Shown here one piece after another: positions 25,144 to 32,543 of a stretch of DNA of 64,000 nucleotides. Source of the DNA: Leisingera sp. NJS204 (GTDB taxonomy: Bacteria; Pseudomonadota; Alphaproteobacteria; Rhodobacterales; Rhodobacteraceae). The position numbers and the translations under genes were made by a program. The stretch lies in the NCBI RefSeq assembly GCF_004123675.1, contig NZ_CP035417.1, positions 1,107,501 to 1,171,500 of the forward strand, in the 5' to 3' direction. Within the stretch, counting starts at the first letter, position 1; each line of letters begins with the position of its first letter. The notes beneath the pieces were generated by a model, which was not told where the DNA came from, did no database searches, and saw nothing but the letters and a program-made list of their open reading frames with translations.

Positions 25144-25992
25144 GTCGTGTTGACAAAAGGGATTCACGCCGCTCTCTGATCGTGATTCAAGCTGGTATCT
25201 GCGATGGAGACCAGCTTGGCACGAGACCTGATGTCGGACGAGGAGTGGGCGTTCTTTGAGCGGTTCATCTTGTCTGTTCGCGCCCCGAATGGGTGCAAAC
25301 CCACAAACCACCGGCTTGTTCTTGATGGTGTTTTCTGGATTGCTCGGACAGGGGCACCATGGCGGGACTTGCCCGAAGAATTCGGAAAGTGGTCAAGTGT
25401 CTATCGGCAGTTCCGCCGCTGGACGCTCGCAGGTCTCTGGGAACAGATCCTCGAGGCGCTGACCGAAAGCCGGATCGTCCCTGACGCCCTGCAAATGGTC
25501 GATAGCACCGTGGTCCGCGCCCATCATCAGGCAGCGGGCGCTAAAGGGGGCCCCCGCGACAGGGTTTTGGCCGTTCAAAGGGTGGCTTCACGACCAAGAT
25601 CCACCTCCGGGTGAATGCCGCCGGCCTGCCGATGCGAACGGACATCACCCCTGGCCAGACATCAGACTATCTCGGGTTCGATCTTGTCATGGACGACAAT
25701 CTCCCCGAACCATTCGTGTTACTGGCCGACAAAGGCTATGATGCTGACCGCATTCGCGACGAGATGCGGGAACGGGCCATTCAACCAGTGATCCCCATGC
25801 GGAAGTCGCGAAAGAAGCGTGTTGGCGTTGATCGCCCACTGTATCGACTGCGGAACCTGGTGGAGAGATGCTTCAACAAGCTCAAGAATGCCCGCCGCGT
25901 CGCGACCCGCTACGACAAAACGGCTGAAAGCTTCCTCGGCTTCGTCGACATCACATCAATCCGCCTCTGGATCCGCCATTTGTCAACATGAC
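25144..25992 (+). mobile_element. IS5-family insertion sequence (element D)
   Basis: 849 bases, the same length as element C but clearly diverged from it. Inverted repeats contain GTGTTGACAAAAGGG on the left and GTCATGTTGACAAATGG on the complement of the right end. It is flanked by CTAA at 25140-25143 and 25993-25996 (target duplication). It sits in opposite orientation to element C, so the two bracket the methyltransferase fragment. Confidence 0.9.
25204..25991 (+). CDS. IS5-family transposase, two overlapping frames (element D)
   Basis: Frame one (25204-25614) starts METSLARDLMSDEEWAFFER and includes VDSTVVRAHHQAAGAKGG. Frame two continues AAGLPMRTDITPGQTSDYLG with LLADKGYDADRI and NLVERCFNKLKNARR to the stop at 25991. 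A -1 shift at the GCTAAAGGGGGCC region would fuse them into GFGRSKGGFTTKIHLRVNAAG. The DDE residues are complete. Confidence 0.87.
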
Positions 25993-25996
25993 CTAA

Positions 25997-26195
25997 TAGT
26001 GCTCGAAAATCATTGAGTGCATCTTTTTGCTTATTTGTGAGCGTTTTGGATGATCCATCTCTCCCAACATCAAGGGCTGCTGCCAAGTGATGTTTTATTG
26101 TTCCCGATGTGGTCGGCCCGACAGCGATGACCATTGCATCGATCCCCGAAATAAGCTTGCGGTCCCAGCCATGCGAACCCAAATTTGGAGCTGTG
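25997..26195 (-). pseudogene. C-terminal part of an unrecognised gene split by an IS5-family element
   Basis: The reverse strand encodes NLGSHGWDRKLISGIDAMVI, then PTTSGTIKHHLAAALDVGRD and TLTNKQKDALNDFRALL before meeting element D. Deleting the IS with one CTAA copy continues the frame as ARNLFRPT and stops at 25114-25116, overlapping the end of the methyltransferase gene on the other strand. Its N-terminal part is lost at the IS3-family element. A convergent gene beside a methyltransferase could be its restriction partner, but I see no nuclease motif. Confidence 0.55.
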
Positions 26196-26275
26196 TGAGC
26201 TGCCCCCTGAATTTCGGACACTGACGTAAGCTATGATTTGTTGTCTGCTGGTCTTCGACGAAGAGGAGATCAGAG

Positions 26276-26569
26276 ATGTCGAAACGGAAGAACCACTCGC
26301 CCGAGTTCAAGGCGAAAGCCGCGCTTGAGGCTTTGAAGGGTGAGCGAACTGCGGCTGAGCTTGCCAGCCAATTCGGCGTCCATCCCACGATGATCCACAG
26401 CTGGAAACGCGCTCTGCTGGAAGGCGCGTCCGGCGTGTTTGAACACGGCGGAAAGAAGTCCCCAGAGATCGACGAGGAGCAGGTCAAAGAACTGCACGCG
26501 AAGATCGGGGAGCTGGCTGTCGCCAACGATTTTTTGTCACGAAAGCTCAAGCCGTGGACCGGCAAGTGA
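26276..26569 (+). CDS. IS3-family OrfA (element B)
   Basis: A 97-residue OrfA, MSKRKNHSPEFKAKAALEAL..., with a helix-turn-helix (TAAELASQFGVHPTMIHSWK) and a C-terminal zipper-like segment (EEQVKELHAKIGELAVANDFL). It is intact, with an AGGAGAT-type site upstream. orfB overlaps it in the -1 frame. Confidence 0.88.
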   Translation: MSKRKNHSPEFKAKAALEALKGERTAAELASQFGVHPTMIHSWKRALLEGASGVFEHGGKKSPEIDEEQVKELHAKIGELAVANDFLSRKLKPWTGK

Positions 26570-27466
26570 GGCGCAAGATGGTTGAGCCTGCCAATACCAA
26601 CCTGTCGATTGGCAAACAGTGCAAGCTGCTGTCGATCTCGCGGTCGTCGTTTTACTGCACGCCCAAGGGCGAGACGGCGATGAACCTGATGTTGATGCGC
26701 CGGCTCGAGGAACAGTTCCTGGAAACGCCGTTCTTTGGTGTCCGCCAGAAGACTTGGCACCTCCGAAACGACGGGCACCTTGTGAACGAGAAGCGCATCC
26801 GACGCTTGATGCGGCTGATGGGCTTGATGCCGATCTATCAGAAACCAAACACCAGCAAAGCAGCGAAAGGGCACAAGACCTATCCCTATCTGTTGCGTGG
26901 TCTACGCCTGGAGCGTCCCAATCAGGTGTGGTGTGCCGACATCACGTATCTGCCAATGCGCAGGGGCTTTCTGTATCTGGCGGCGATCATGGATTGGCAC
27001 ACCCGAAAGGTGCTGGCCTGGCGCCTTTCGAACACGCTGGAAGCAGACTTCTGCGTCGAGGCACTGAACGAGGCCATCGCCAGGTTTGGCCCGCCGGAAA
27101 TCATGAATACGGATCAGGGCAGCCAGTTCACATCTTTTGCCTGGACGAGCAGATTGCGCCGATCCGGCGTGCGGATCTCCCCTCTCGCGCATGCACACAT
27201 GCGCTGCCGGGCAGCGGATGGATGGCAAGGGGCGCTTCCTCGATAACATCTTCGTCGAGCGGCTCTGGCGGTCGTTGAAATACGAATGCGTCTGCCTGCA
27301 CGCCTGGGAGACCGGATCAGAGGCGAAGGCGGGCGTTGGGAAATGGATCGATTTCTACAACCGGAAACGCCCACACTCCGCCCTTGGCGGCAAACCCCCA
27401 GCCGTGGTCTTTTGGCTGAGAAAAGAAGAAACCCAAACCGATCAGCAGGAGCAGAGAGTAGCTTAA
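26554..27466 (+). pseudogene. IS3-family OrfB (DDE transposase) interrupted by one hairpin intervening sequence
   Basis: The first segment (to 27180) runs from RRKMVEPANTNLSIGKQCKL through the first Asp (WCADITYLP) and the second Asp (MNTDQGSQFTS) to GVRIS. A 37-bp insert (27181-27217) shifts the frame and leads to a stop at 27244-27246. Downstream the native frame resumes exactly with MDGKGRFLDNIFVERLWRSL, containing the catalytic Glu, and runs to the stop at 27466. Removing the 37 bases yields the uninterrupted family sequence RISMDGKGR. Confidence 0.87.
27181..27217 (+). repeat. 37-bp double-hairpin intervening element in IS3 orfB
   Basis: CCTCTC, then hairpin GCGCATG-CACA-CATGCGC, then hairpin CGCTGC-CGG-GCAGCG, ending G directly before the ATG of MDGKG. 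It sits at the same position relative to the DDE residues as the 39-bp copy at 6982-7020. Stem bases differ from that copy in compensating pairs (T-A to C-G, A-T to G-C). Confidence 0.75.
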
Positions 27467-27505
27467 CCTACGTCAAAACCTGTCCAAACATTGGGGAGTA
27501 GCTCA

Positions 27506-28201
27506 GTCCGATGGAGCGGTTATCGCCTATTCCGTGCGGCCTACGTATGGCGTGAGCGACGCGTTCTTCTAGGAGATGTGCCGAATCTCGGATCCAGCGC
27601 GGAAAGCAGGCTTCGTTGCTGACGTCCGCCTGCTGACGGAAGAGGGCCTGGACCCCGTCGAGCTGTTCGGGACATGCAGGGCATCTAAACTCTGGAGGCA
27701 CTCAGGGATCGTGCCGGCTGCGGCGCCATGGGCTTCCGGGCGCTGATCCGGCTGATCCGGTCCCGCCATCTTCAGCTCGTCAGCCACGAGCGCATTTCCC
27801 CGAAATCCCAGGTCTTCAAAAGGGAGCAGGTCTGATGAAGCTGTCCTACGACTATAACAATGCAGCCGCGCAGGCGGCGTTCAAGCCGGTTGTGAACGTG
27901 CTGGACCCATCGGCAAACTCTACCACCTCAATCTCGACGATCGGCGAGCCCTGGAAGTTTTGCGCAACGGTGTGGAGCTGATCCGGATTCGGACAGAGCA
28001 TCAGGCGGATAAAATCGCCTCCGGAATACGATCAAGCGTGATAACCAATGGGTTTTAACCCTAATGGCGTCCGAACCGGTCATTTCATTGATTGCCAACG
28101 CCAGATGTCACTTTTGGATAGTATTTTGTCCCATATGGACGTGGAACCGTTGTCAAACAACACGTAGTTGGCGTGAAGGAACCCAAATTCGGAGCAGCAA
28201 A
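27506..28201. other. Phage-like gene remnants; no intact gene
   Basis: A 56-codon frame from ATG 27576 (after AGGAG) reads MCRISDPARKAGFVADVRLL, then TEEGLDPVELFG. Another frame ends HLQLVSHERISPKSQVFKRE at 27833-27835, its TGA overlapping ATG 27835 of MKLSYDYNNAAAQAAFKPVV. That frame breaks near 27905 and a second frame continues IGKLYHLNLDDRRALEVLRN to TAA at 28056-28058. Overlapping small genes with a frameshift resemble decayed prophage genes. Families are not recognised. The last 140 bases precede dmdC and should hold its promoter. Confidence 0.4.
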
Positions 28202-29974
28202 ATGACCTATCAGGCGCCGGTTCGCGATATCATGTTCAATATCGAGCATTTGTCTGACTGGCCCGGGGTTGCATCTCTGGCGGCTTATTCCGGGATCGAA
28301 ACCGGGGATATCCAGGCAGCGCTGGAAGGGTTCGGGCGTTTTTGCTCGGACGTAATTGCTCCGCTTTCGGGCACCGGGGACGACACCGGAGCGCGGTTCG
28401 ACGGTGAAAATGTCGTGATGCCCGAGCCATACCCGCAGGCATATGCGCAATACGCCGGGATGGGCTGGCAAAGCCTGCCGCACCCGGAGGAGTTTGGCGG
28501 GATGGGGCTGCCGCGGGCCGCAGGGGCCGCCGCGACGGAGATATTGAACGCAGCGGATATGAGTTTCGGGCTTTGCCCGCTTTTGACCGACGGGGCGGTA
28601 GAGGCGCTGTTGCTTACCGGCTCCGGCGCGCAGAAAAAGCGATACCTCGAGCCGATGATTTCCGGCCGGTGGTCCGGCACCATGAACCTGACAGAACCCC
28701 AGGCGGGCAGTGATCTGGGGCGCGTGCGGTGCAAGGCGGAACCCGGTGCGGATGGTGCGTATTCGATCAGCGGAACAAAGATCTTCATCACCTATGGCGC
28801 GCACAGCCTGACCGAAAACATCGTTCATCTTGTTTTGGCGAGAACCCCTGATGCCCCGGCCGGCCCAAAGGGGCTGAGCCTGTTCATTGTGCCGAGATTC
28901 CTGGTCCAAGAAGACGGATCGCTTGGCCGGCGCAATACCGTCCAATGTGTCAGTATTGAGCATAAATTGGGCGTCAGGGCGAGCCCGACCGCGGTTCTGC
29001 AATTTGAAGGCGCCACCGGTTTCCTGGTGGGAGAGGAGAACCGGGGCCTTGAATATATGTTCGTGATGATGCGGGCCGCCCGGTTTTCTGTGGGCGTGCA
29101 GGGGGTTGCCGTATCCGAACGCGCGTATCAGCACGCCTTGCGCTATGCGCAGGAGCGGGTGCAGAGCCGCCCGGTTGACGGCAGCTCCAAGGAGGCTGTG
29201 CCGATCCTTCAGCACCCGGATGTGCGGCGGTTGCTGCTGCGGATGCGGGCCTTGACCGAAGGCGGGCGGGCTTTGGCGATGGCCACTGCAGGATGGCTGG
29301 ACCTGGCGCAGCACGCCGAGGCCGAACAGGCCGGCGAGGCGTCGGAGATGGCCGAATTTCTGGTGCCGCTGGTCAAGGGGTGCTGCACGGAACGGTCCGT
29401 GGAAGTCACCTCAATGGGTCTGCAGGTTCATGGCGGCATGGGGTTCATCGAAGAAACCGGGGTTGCGCAATTTTACCGGGATGCCAGGATTCTGCCGATC
29501 TACGAGGGCACGACGGCGATCCAGGCCAATGATCTGCTGGGCCGCAAAGTGCTGCGGGACGGCGGCAAGACCGCTCGCCGCTTTGCCGGCATGATCCAGT
29601 CGGTCGAGGCAGACTTGTGCAAGGGCAGCGCCAAGGCGCAGCTGGTTGCAGACCGGCTGGGGCAGGCGCGAGGCGCGTTTGAGGCCAGCCTTGCCTGGCT
29701 TCTGGAGACCGCGCCCAACGACCCCAATGCGGCTTACGCCGGCGGTGTTCCTTTTCTGATGCTGGCAGGCAATCTTGCCTCGGGCTGGCAGCTGGGCAGG
29801 TCGGTCCTGGCTGCTGAATCCAAGCTGGAACAGGGCGAAGACACAGCCTACATGACGCAGAAAATTGCCACCGCAGTGTTTTATGCACAGCATATTCTTG
29901 TGGAATGCGGAACCGAAAGCGCCCGGATCATCGACGGCAGCAATAGCCTGTTCGATGCCGGTTTCGAAATCTGA
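28202..29974 (+). CDS. dmdC: Acyl-CoA dehydrogenase, 3-methylmercaptopropionyl-CoA dehydrogenase type
   Basis: A 590-residue flavoprotein; ATG 28202 follows GGAGCAGC. It is longer than ordinary acyl-CoA dehydrogenases because of a C-terminal extension, as in DmdC. It has [13 protein letters not shown], the active-site region [12 protein letters not shown] with the catalytic Glu, and [10 protein letters not shown]. DmdC oxidises 3-methylmercaptopropionyl-CoA to methylthioacryloyl-CoA in the DMSP demethylation pathway. The next gene, a DmdD-like hydratase 56 bases on, supports this; other long acyl-CoA dehydrogenases of unknown substrate remain possible. Confidence 0.82.
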   Translation: MTYQAPVRDIMFNIEHLSDWPGVASLAAYSGIETGDIQAALEGFGRFCSDVIAPLSGTGDDTGARFDGENVVMPEPYPQAYAQYAGMGWQSLPHPEEFGGMGLPRAAGAAATEILNAADMSFGLCPLLTDGAVEALLLTGSGAQKKRYLEPMISGRWSGTMNLTEPQAGSDLGRVRCKAEPGADGAYSISGTKIFITYGAHSLTENIVHLVLARTPDAPAGPKGLSLFIVPRFLVQEDGSLGRRNTVQCVSIEHKLGVRASPTAVLQFEGATGFLVGEENRGLEYMFVMMRAARFSVGVQGVAVSERAYQHALRYAQERVQSRPVDGSSKEAVPILQHPDVRRLLLRMRALTEGGRALAMATAGWLDLAQHAEAEQAGEASEMAEFLVPLVKGCCTERSVEVTSMGLQVHGGMGFIEETGVAQFYRDARILPIYEGTTAIQANDLLGRKVLRDGGKTARRFAGMIQSVEADLCKGSAKAQLVADRLGQARGAFEASLAWLLETAPNDPNAAYAGGVPFLMLAGNLASGWQLGRSVLAAESKLEQGEDTAYMTQKIATAVFYAQHILVECGTESARIIDGSNSLFDAGFEI

Positions 29975-30030
29975 ACAATGGAAATTCCCGGCCTGGACAG
30001 GGGCCGGACAGTAACGAAAAGGTCAGAACA

Positions 30031-30837
30031 ATGTCGCAAGCAGCCAGTTCGCAAACCTATGAAAAGCTCGCCATTGAGCAGCGGGACAATGGTGTCTTTA
30101 TTGTCTCGCTCAACCGGCCGTCCAAGCGAAATGCGCTGGATGCTGCCACGATTGAGGAACTCATTTGCTTTTTCAGCGGTGCGCATCGCAACGGGGTAAA
30201 GGCAGTGGTGCTGGCTGGCGCGGGCGACCATTTCTGTGCTGGCCTTGATCTGGTGGAGCACTGGAAGGAAGACCGCAGCCCGGATGACTTCATGCATGTC
30301 TGCCTGCGCTGGCACGAGGCCTTCAACAAGATGGAATACGGCGGGGTGCCGATCATTGCCGCCCTTCAGGGGGCGGTTGTCGGCGGCGGGCTTGAACTGG
30401 CCAGCGCGGCCCATGTCCGGGTGATGGATCAGACCACTTATTTTGCGCTTCCTGAAGGCCAGCGCGGTATTTTTACCGGCGGCGGCGCCACCATCCGGGT
30501 GTCCGACATGATCGGCAAATACCGGATGATCGACATGATCCTGACGGGCCGGGTGTATCAGGGGCAGGAAGCGGTCGATCTGGGACTGGCGCAATACATC
30601 ACCGAAGGGTCCAGCTTCGACAAGGCGGTCGAGCTTGCCGATAAGGTCGCGCAAAACCTGCCGCTGACCAACTATGCCATCTGTTCGGCGATCAGCCATT
30701 TGAACAACATGTCGGGCATGGATGCGGCCTATGCCGAGGCTGTCGTGGCCGGCGTTGTGAACACCCAGCCCGCAGCGCGCGAACGGCTGGAGGCCTTTGC
30801 CAACAAAACCGCCGCGCGGGTGCGGCCCAACAGCTAG
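30031..30837 (+). CDS. dmdD: Crotonase-family hydratase, methylthioacryloyl-CoA hydratase type
   Basis: A 268-residue crotonase. The CoA/oxyanion-hole motif is [11 protein letters not shown], and the second is [15 protein letters not shown]. Two active-site Glu residues lie at 122 (GLEL) and 142 (LPEGQ), within one residue of the Glu121/Glu141 pair I recall for Ruegeria DmdD. DmdD hydrates methylthioacryloyl-CoA, releasing methanethiol and acetaldehyde. It is paired with the DmdC-like gene. No DmdB ligase or DmdA demethylase is adjacent. Confidence 0.82.
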   Translation: MSQAASSQTYEKLAIEQRDNGVFIVSLNRPSKRNALDAATIEELICFFSGAHRNGVKAVVLAGAGDHFCAGLDLVEHWKEDRSPDDFMHVCLRWHEAFNKMEYGGVPIIAALQGAVVGGGLELASAAHVRVMDQTTYFALPEGQRGIFTGGGATIRVSDMIGKYRMIDMILTGRVYQGQEAVDLGLAQYITEGSSFDKAVELADKVAQNLPLTNYAICSAISHLNNMSGMDAAYAEAVVAGVVNTQPAARERLEAFANKTAARVRPNS

Positions 30838-30982
30838 GCCGCGTAAACCAGCCGTCAGGCCGTGGCTTTGCACATGGCCTGATGCTGTTGGATAGCGGCC
30901 GGTAGCGGCGGGCAGGGGGCTGTTCACACTTGGTGCGGGCGGCACGTGCAAGATTCACTTGGTGCTTCGATCGGCCCGTATC

Positions 30983-31010
30983 TTGACATAACCGGTTTTG
31001 TGGTTATTTT
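30983..31010 (+). promoter_or_regulatory. Promoter and operator of the ArsR-family gene
   Basis: TTGACA (30983-30988), a 16-base spacer, and TATTTT (31005-31010). An inverted repeat ATAACC (30988-30993) / GGTTAT (31002-31007) overlaps both hexamers, as expected for an autorepressor. The expected transcription start falls at or near the ATG at 31017, so the mRNA may be leaderless. Confidence 0.65.
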
Positions 31011-31016
31011 GGCGTC

Positions 31017-31334
31017 ATGACAATATCAAGCCACAACGCCCGCGCCCTTGCTGCCCTTGGCCACGATGCCCGTCTGGCCATCTTCCGCCTGCTGGTCAAA
31101 GCAGGCGAGGGTGGGCTGCGGGTTGGCGAAATTGCCGAACATCTGGGTTTGGCGCCCTCCACGCTGGCGCATCATCTGTCGGCATTGGTGGATGCCAGGC
31201 TGGTCGTGCAGGATAAGCGCGGGCGTGAGGTTTTCAACCGGGTAGATTACCCCGTCATGCTTGGCGTGGTGAATTTCCTGACATCCGAATGCTGCACAGG
31301 TGTGGCCCTGGCCTCCAAGAAGGAGAGCGCATGA
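31017..31334 (+). CDS. ArsR-family metal/metalloid-type repressor
   Basis: A 105-residue winged-helix protein. The recognition-helix segment is LRVGEIAEHLGLAPSTLAHHLSALVDARL, and the wing QDKRGREVFNRVDY. A vicinal Cys pair lies near the C-terminus (SECCTG), a plausible As(III) or metal site. No Shine-Dalgarno sequence precedes the ATG, consistent with a leaderless transcript. The permease gene begins 55 bases downstream and is probably its target. Confidence 0.85.
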   Translation: MTISSHNARALAALGHDARLAIFRLLVKAGEGGLRVGEIAEHLGLAPSTLAHHLSALVDARLVVQDKRGREVFNRVDYPVMLGVVNFLTSECCTGVALASKKESA

Positions 31335-31388
31335 AGTGATATGCTTTCTTTTTCGGCCTTAAATAACTATAAATCCGGTGATTTAGAA

Positions 31389-32438
31389 ATGACAAATGCA
31401 ACAAACGTTCCTCCAAGACCAGGTGTATCCCTCTGGCGGTTCTTCCTAGAGCAGCGGGTCTGGTTCGCCTCTGCCGCAATTCTGCTGCTGCTGGCCATTT
31501 TTGATCCGGCGCAATCCGCCGGCAGTGCTGTTTTTGCCGGGGCGGCGCTGGCGCATACGGCACCCTATCTGTTGTTTTCCATTGCCATCGCGGCCTGGGC
31601 AGGCGCCACCGGTGCAGACAATCTGGTGGCCAAGGCTTTTACCGGCAAACCGCTTCTGATGATTGCGCTCGGCGCACTGGCGGGCGGGTTGTCACCGTTC
31701 TGCTCTTGCGGGGTGATCCCGCTCATCGCCGCGCTTTTGTCGATGGGGGTGCCGCTGTCCGCCGTCATGGCGTTCTGGCTGGCGTCGCCGATCATGGATC
31801 CCTCGATGTTCTTTCTGACCGCCGGAGTTTTGGGTGTTGAATTCGCGATGGCCAAAACCGCAGCCGCAGTGGGGCTTGGCCTTTTTGGCGGCCTGGTTGT
31901 CCATTTGCTGAACCAGAGCGGCGCCTTGAAGGATGCGTTGCGTGACGGTGTCGGAAACGGCGGCTGCGGCGGAGCAAAACTGCGCGCGCCCAAGCCGGTG
32001 GTCTGGACATTCTGGACCGAGCCAGAGCGCCGGGCAAAATTTACCGCAACTGCATGGACCACGACGTTGTTCCTGGCCAAATGGCTGCTGCTGGCCTTTA
32101 TTCTGGAAAGTCTGATGCTGGCCTGGATCCCGGCGGAAACAGTGACCTCCGCCCTGGGCGGCGAAGGGCTGCTGCCGATCATTACAGCAACGCTGGTTGG
32201 TGTCCCGGCTTATCTGAACGGCTATGCGGCGCTGCCGCTGGTCGGCGGGCTGATTGAGCAGGGCATGGCGCCGGGGGCAGGCCTTGCCTTTCTGGTGGCT
32301 GGCGGCGTGACCTCGATCCCCGCAGCGATGGCGGTATGGGCGCTGGCCCGTCCGCAGGTTTTTGCGCTGTACCTTGGCCTATCGCTCAGCGGAGCCTTTT
32401 CCGCGGGGCTGTTGTTCCAGCTCTGGCACGCGGTCTGA
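31389..32438 (+). CDS. ArsP_1/DUF318-type permease
   Basis: A 349-residue membrane protein with about eight to ten helices. It has the conserved SPFCSCGVIPLIAALLSMGV motif and ASPIMDPSMFF, as in the ArsP_1 (DUF318) permease family, whose members export organoarsenicals or metal ions. A loop with GNGGCGG may bind metal. ATG 31389 is preceded only by TTTAGAA. Coupled to the ArsR-like repressor, it is probably an efflux system for arsenic or a related metal(loid). Confidence 0.78.
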   Translation: MTNATNVPPRPGVSLWRFFLEQRVWFASAAILLLLAIFDPAQSAGSAVFAGAALAHTAPYLLFSIAIAAWAGATGADNLVAKAFTGKPLLMIALGALAGGLSPFCSCGVIPLIAALLSMGVPLSAVMAFWLASPIMDPSMFFLTAGVLGVEFAMAKTAAAVGLGLFGGLVVHLLNQSGALKDALRDGVGNGGCGGAKLRAPKPVVWTFWTEPERRAKFTATAWTTTLFLAKWLLLAFILESLMLAWIPAETVTSALGGEGLLPIITATLVGVPAYLNGYAALPLVGGLIEQGMAPGAGLAFLVAGGVTSIPAAMAVWALARPQVFALYLGLSLSGAFSAGLLFQLWHAV

Positions 32439-32543
32439 TCTTGCCAGCCGGGGATGTGCCAGTGCCCTGGGGCGTCCCGCCAAAACCAGCGCGGGCGGGC
32501 GGGGCAGTAACCCAGTGGTTTCGCTCCGCCCAGGCGTGCTGCC

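Larger units (their letters stand above)
26196..27505 (+). mobile_element. IS3-family insertion sequence (element B)
   Basis: Ends are TGAGCTGCCCCCTGAA on the left and, on the complement of the right end, TGAGCTACTCCCCAAT. It contains orfA and orfB. Flanking triplets GTG and GTC are not identical, so the target duplication is lost or the flanks were rearranged. It belongs to a different IS3 subgroup from the element at 5961-7271, yet carries the same kind of intervening hairpin in orfB. Confidence 0.87.

Noticed and set aside
23402-25992. Composite transposon made of the two IS5-family elements
   Set aside because: The two ISs differ in many residues and each has its own 4-bp duplication (CTAG and CTAA), so they inserted independently.
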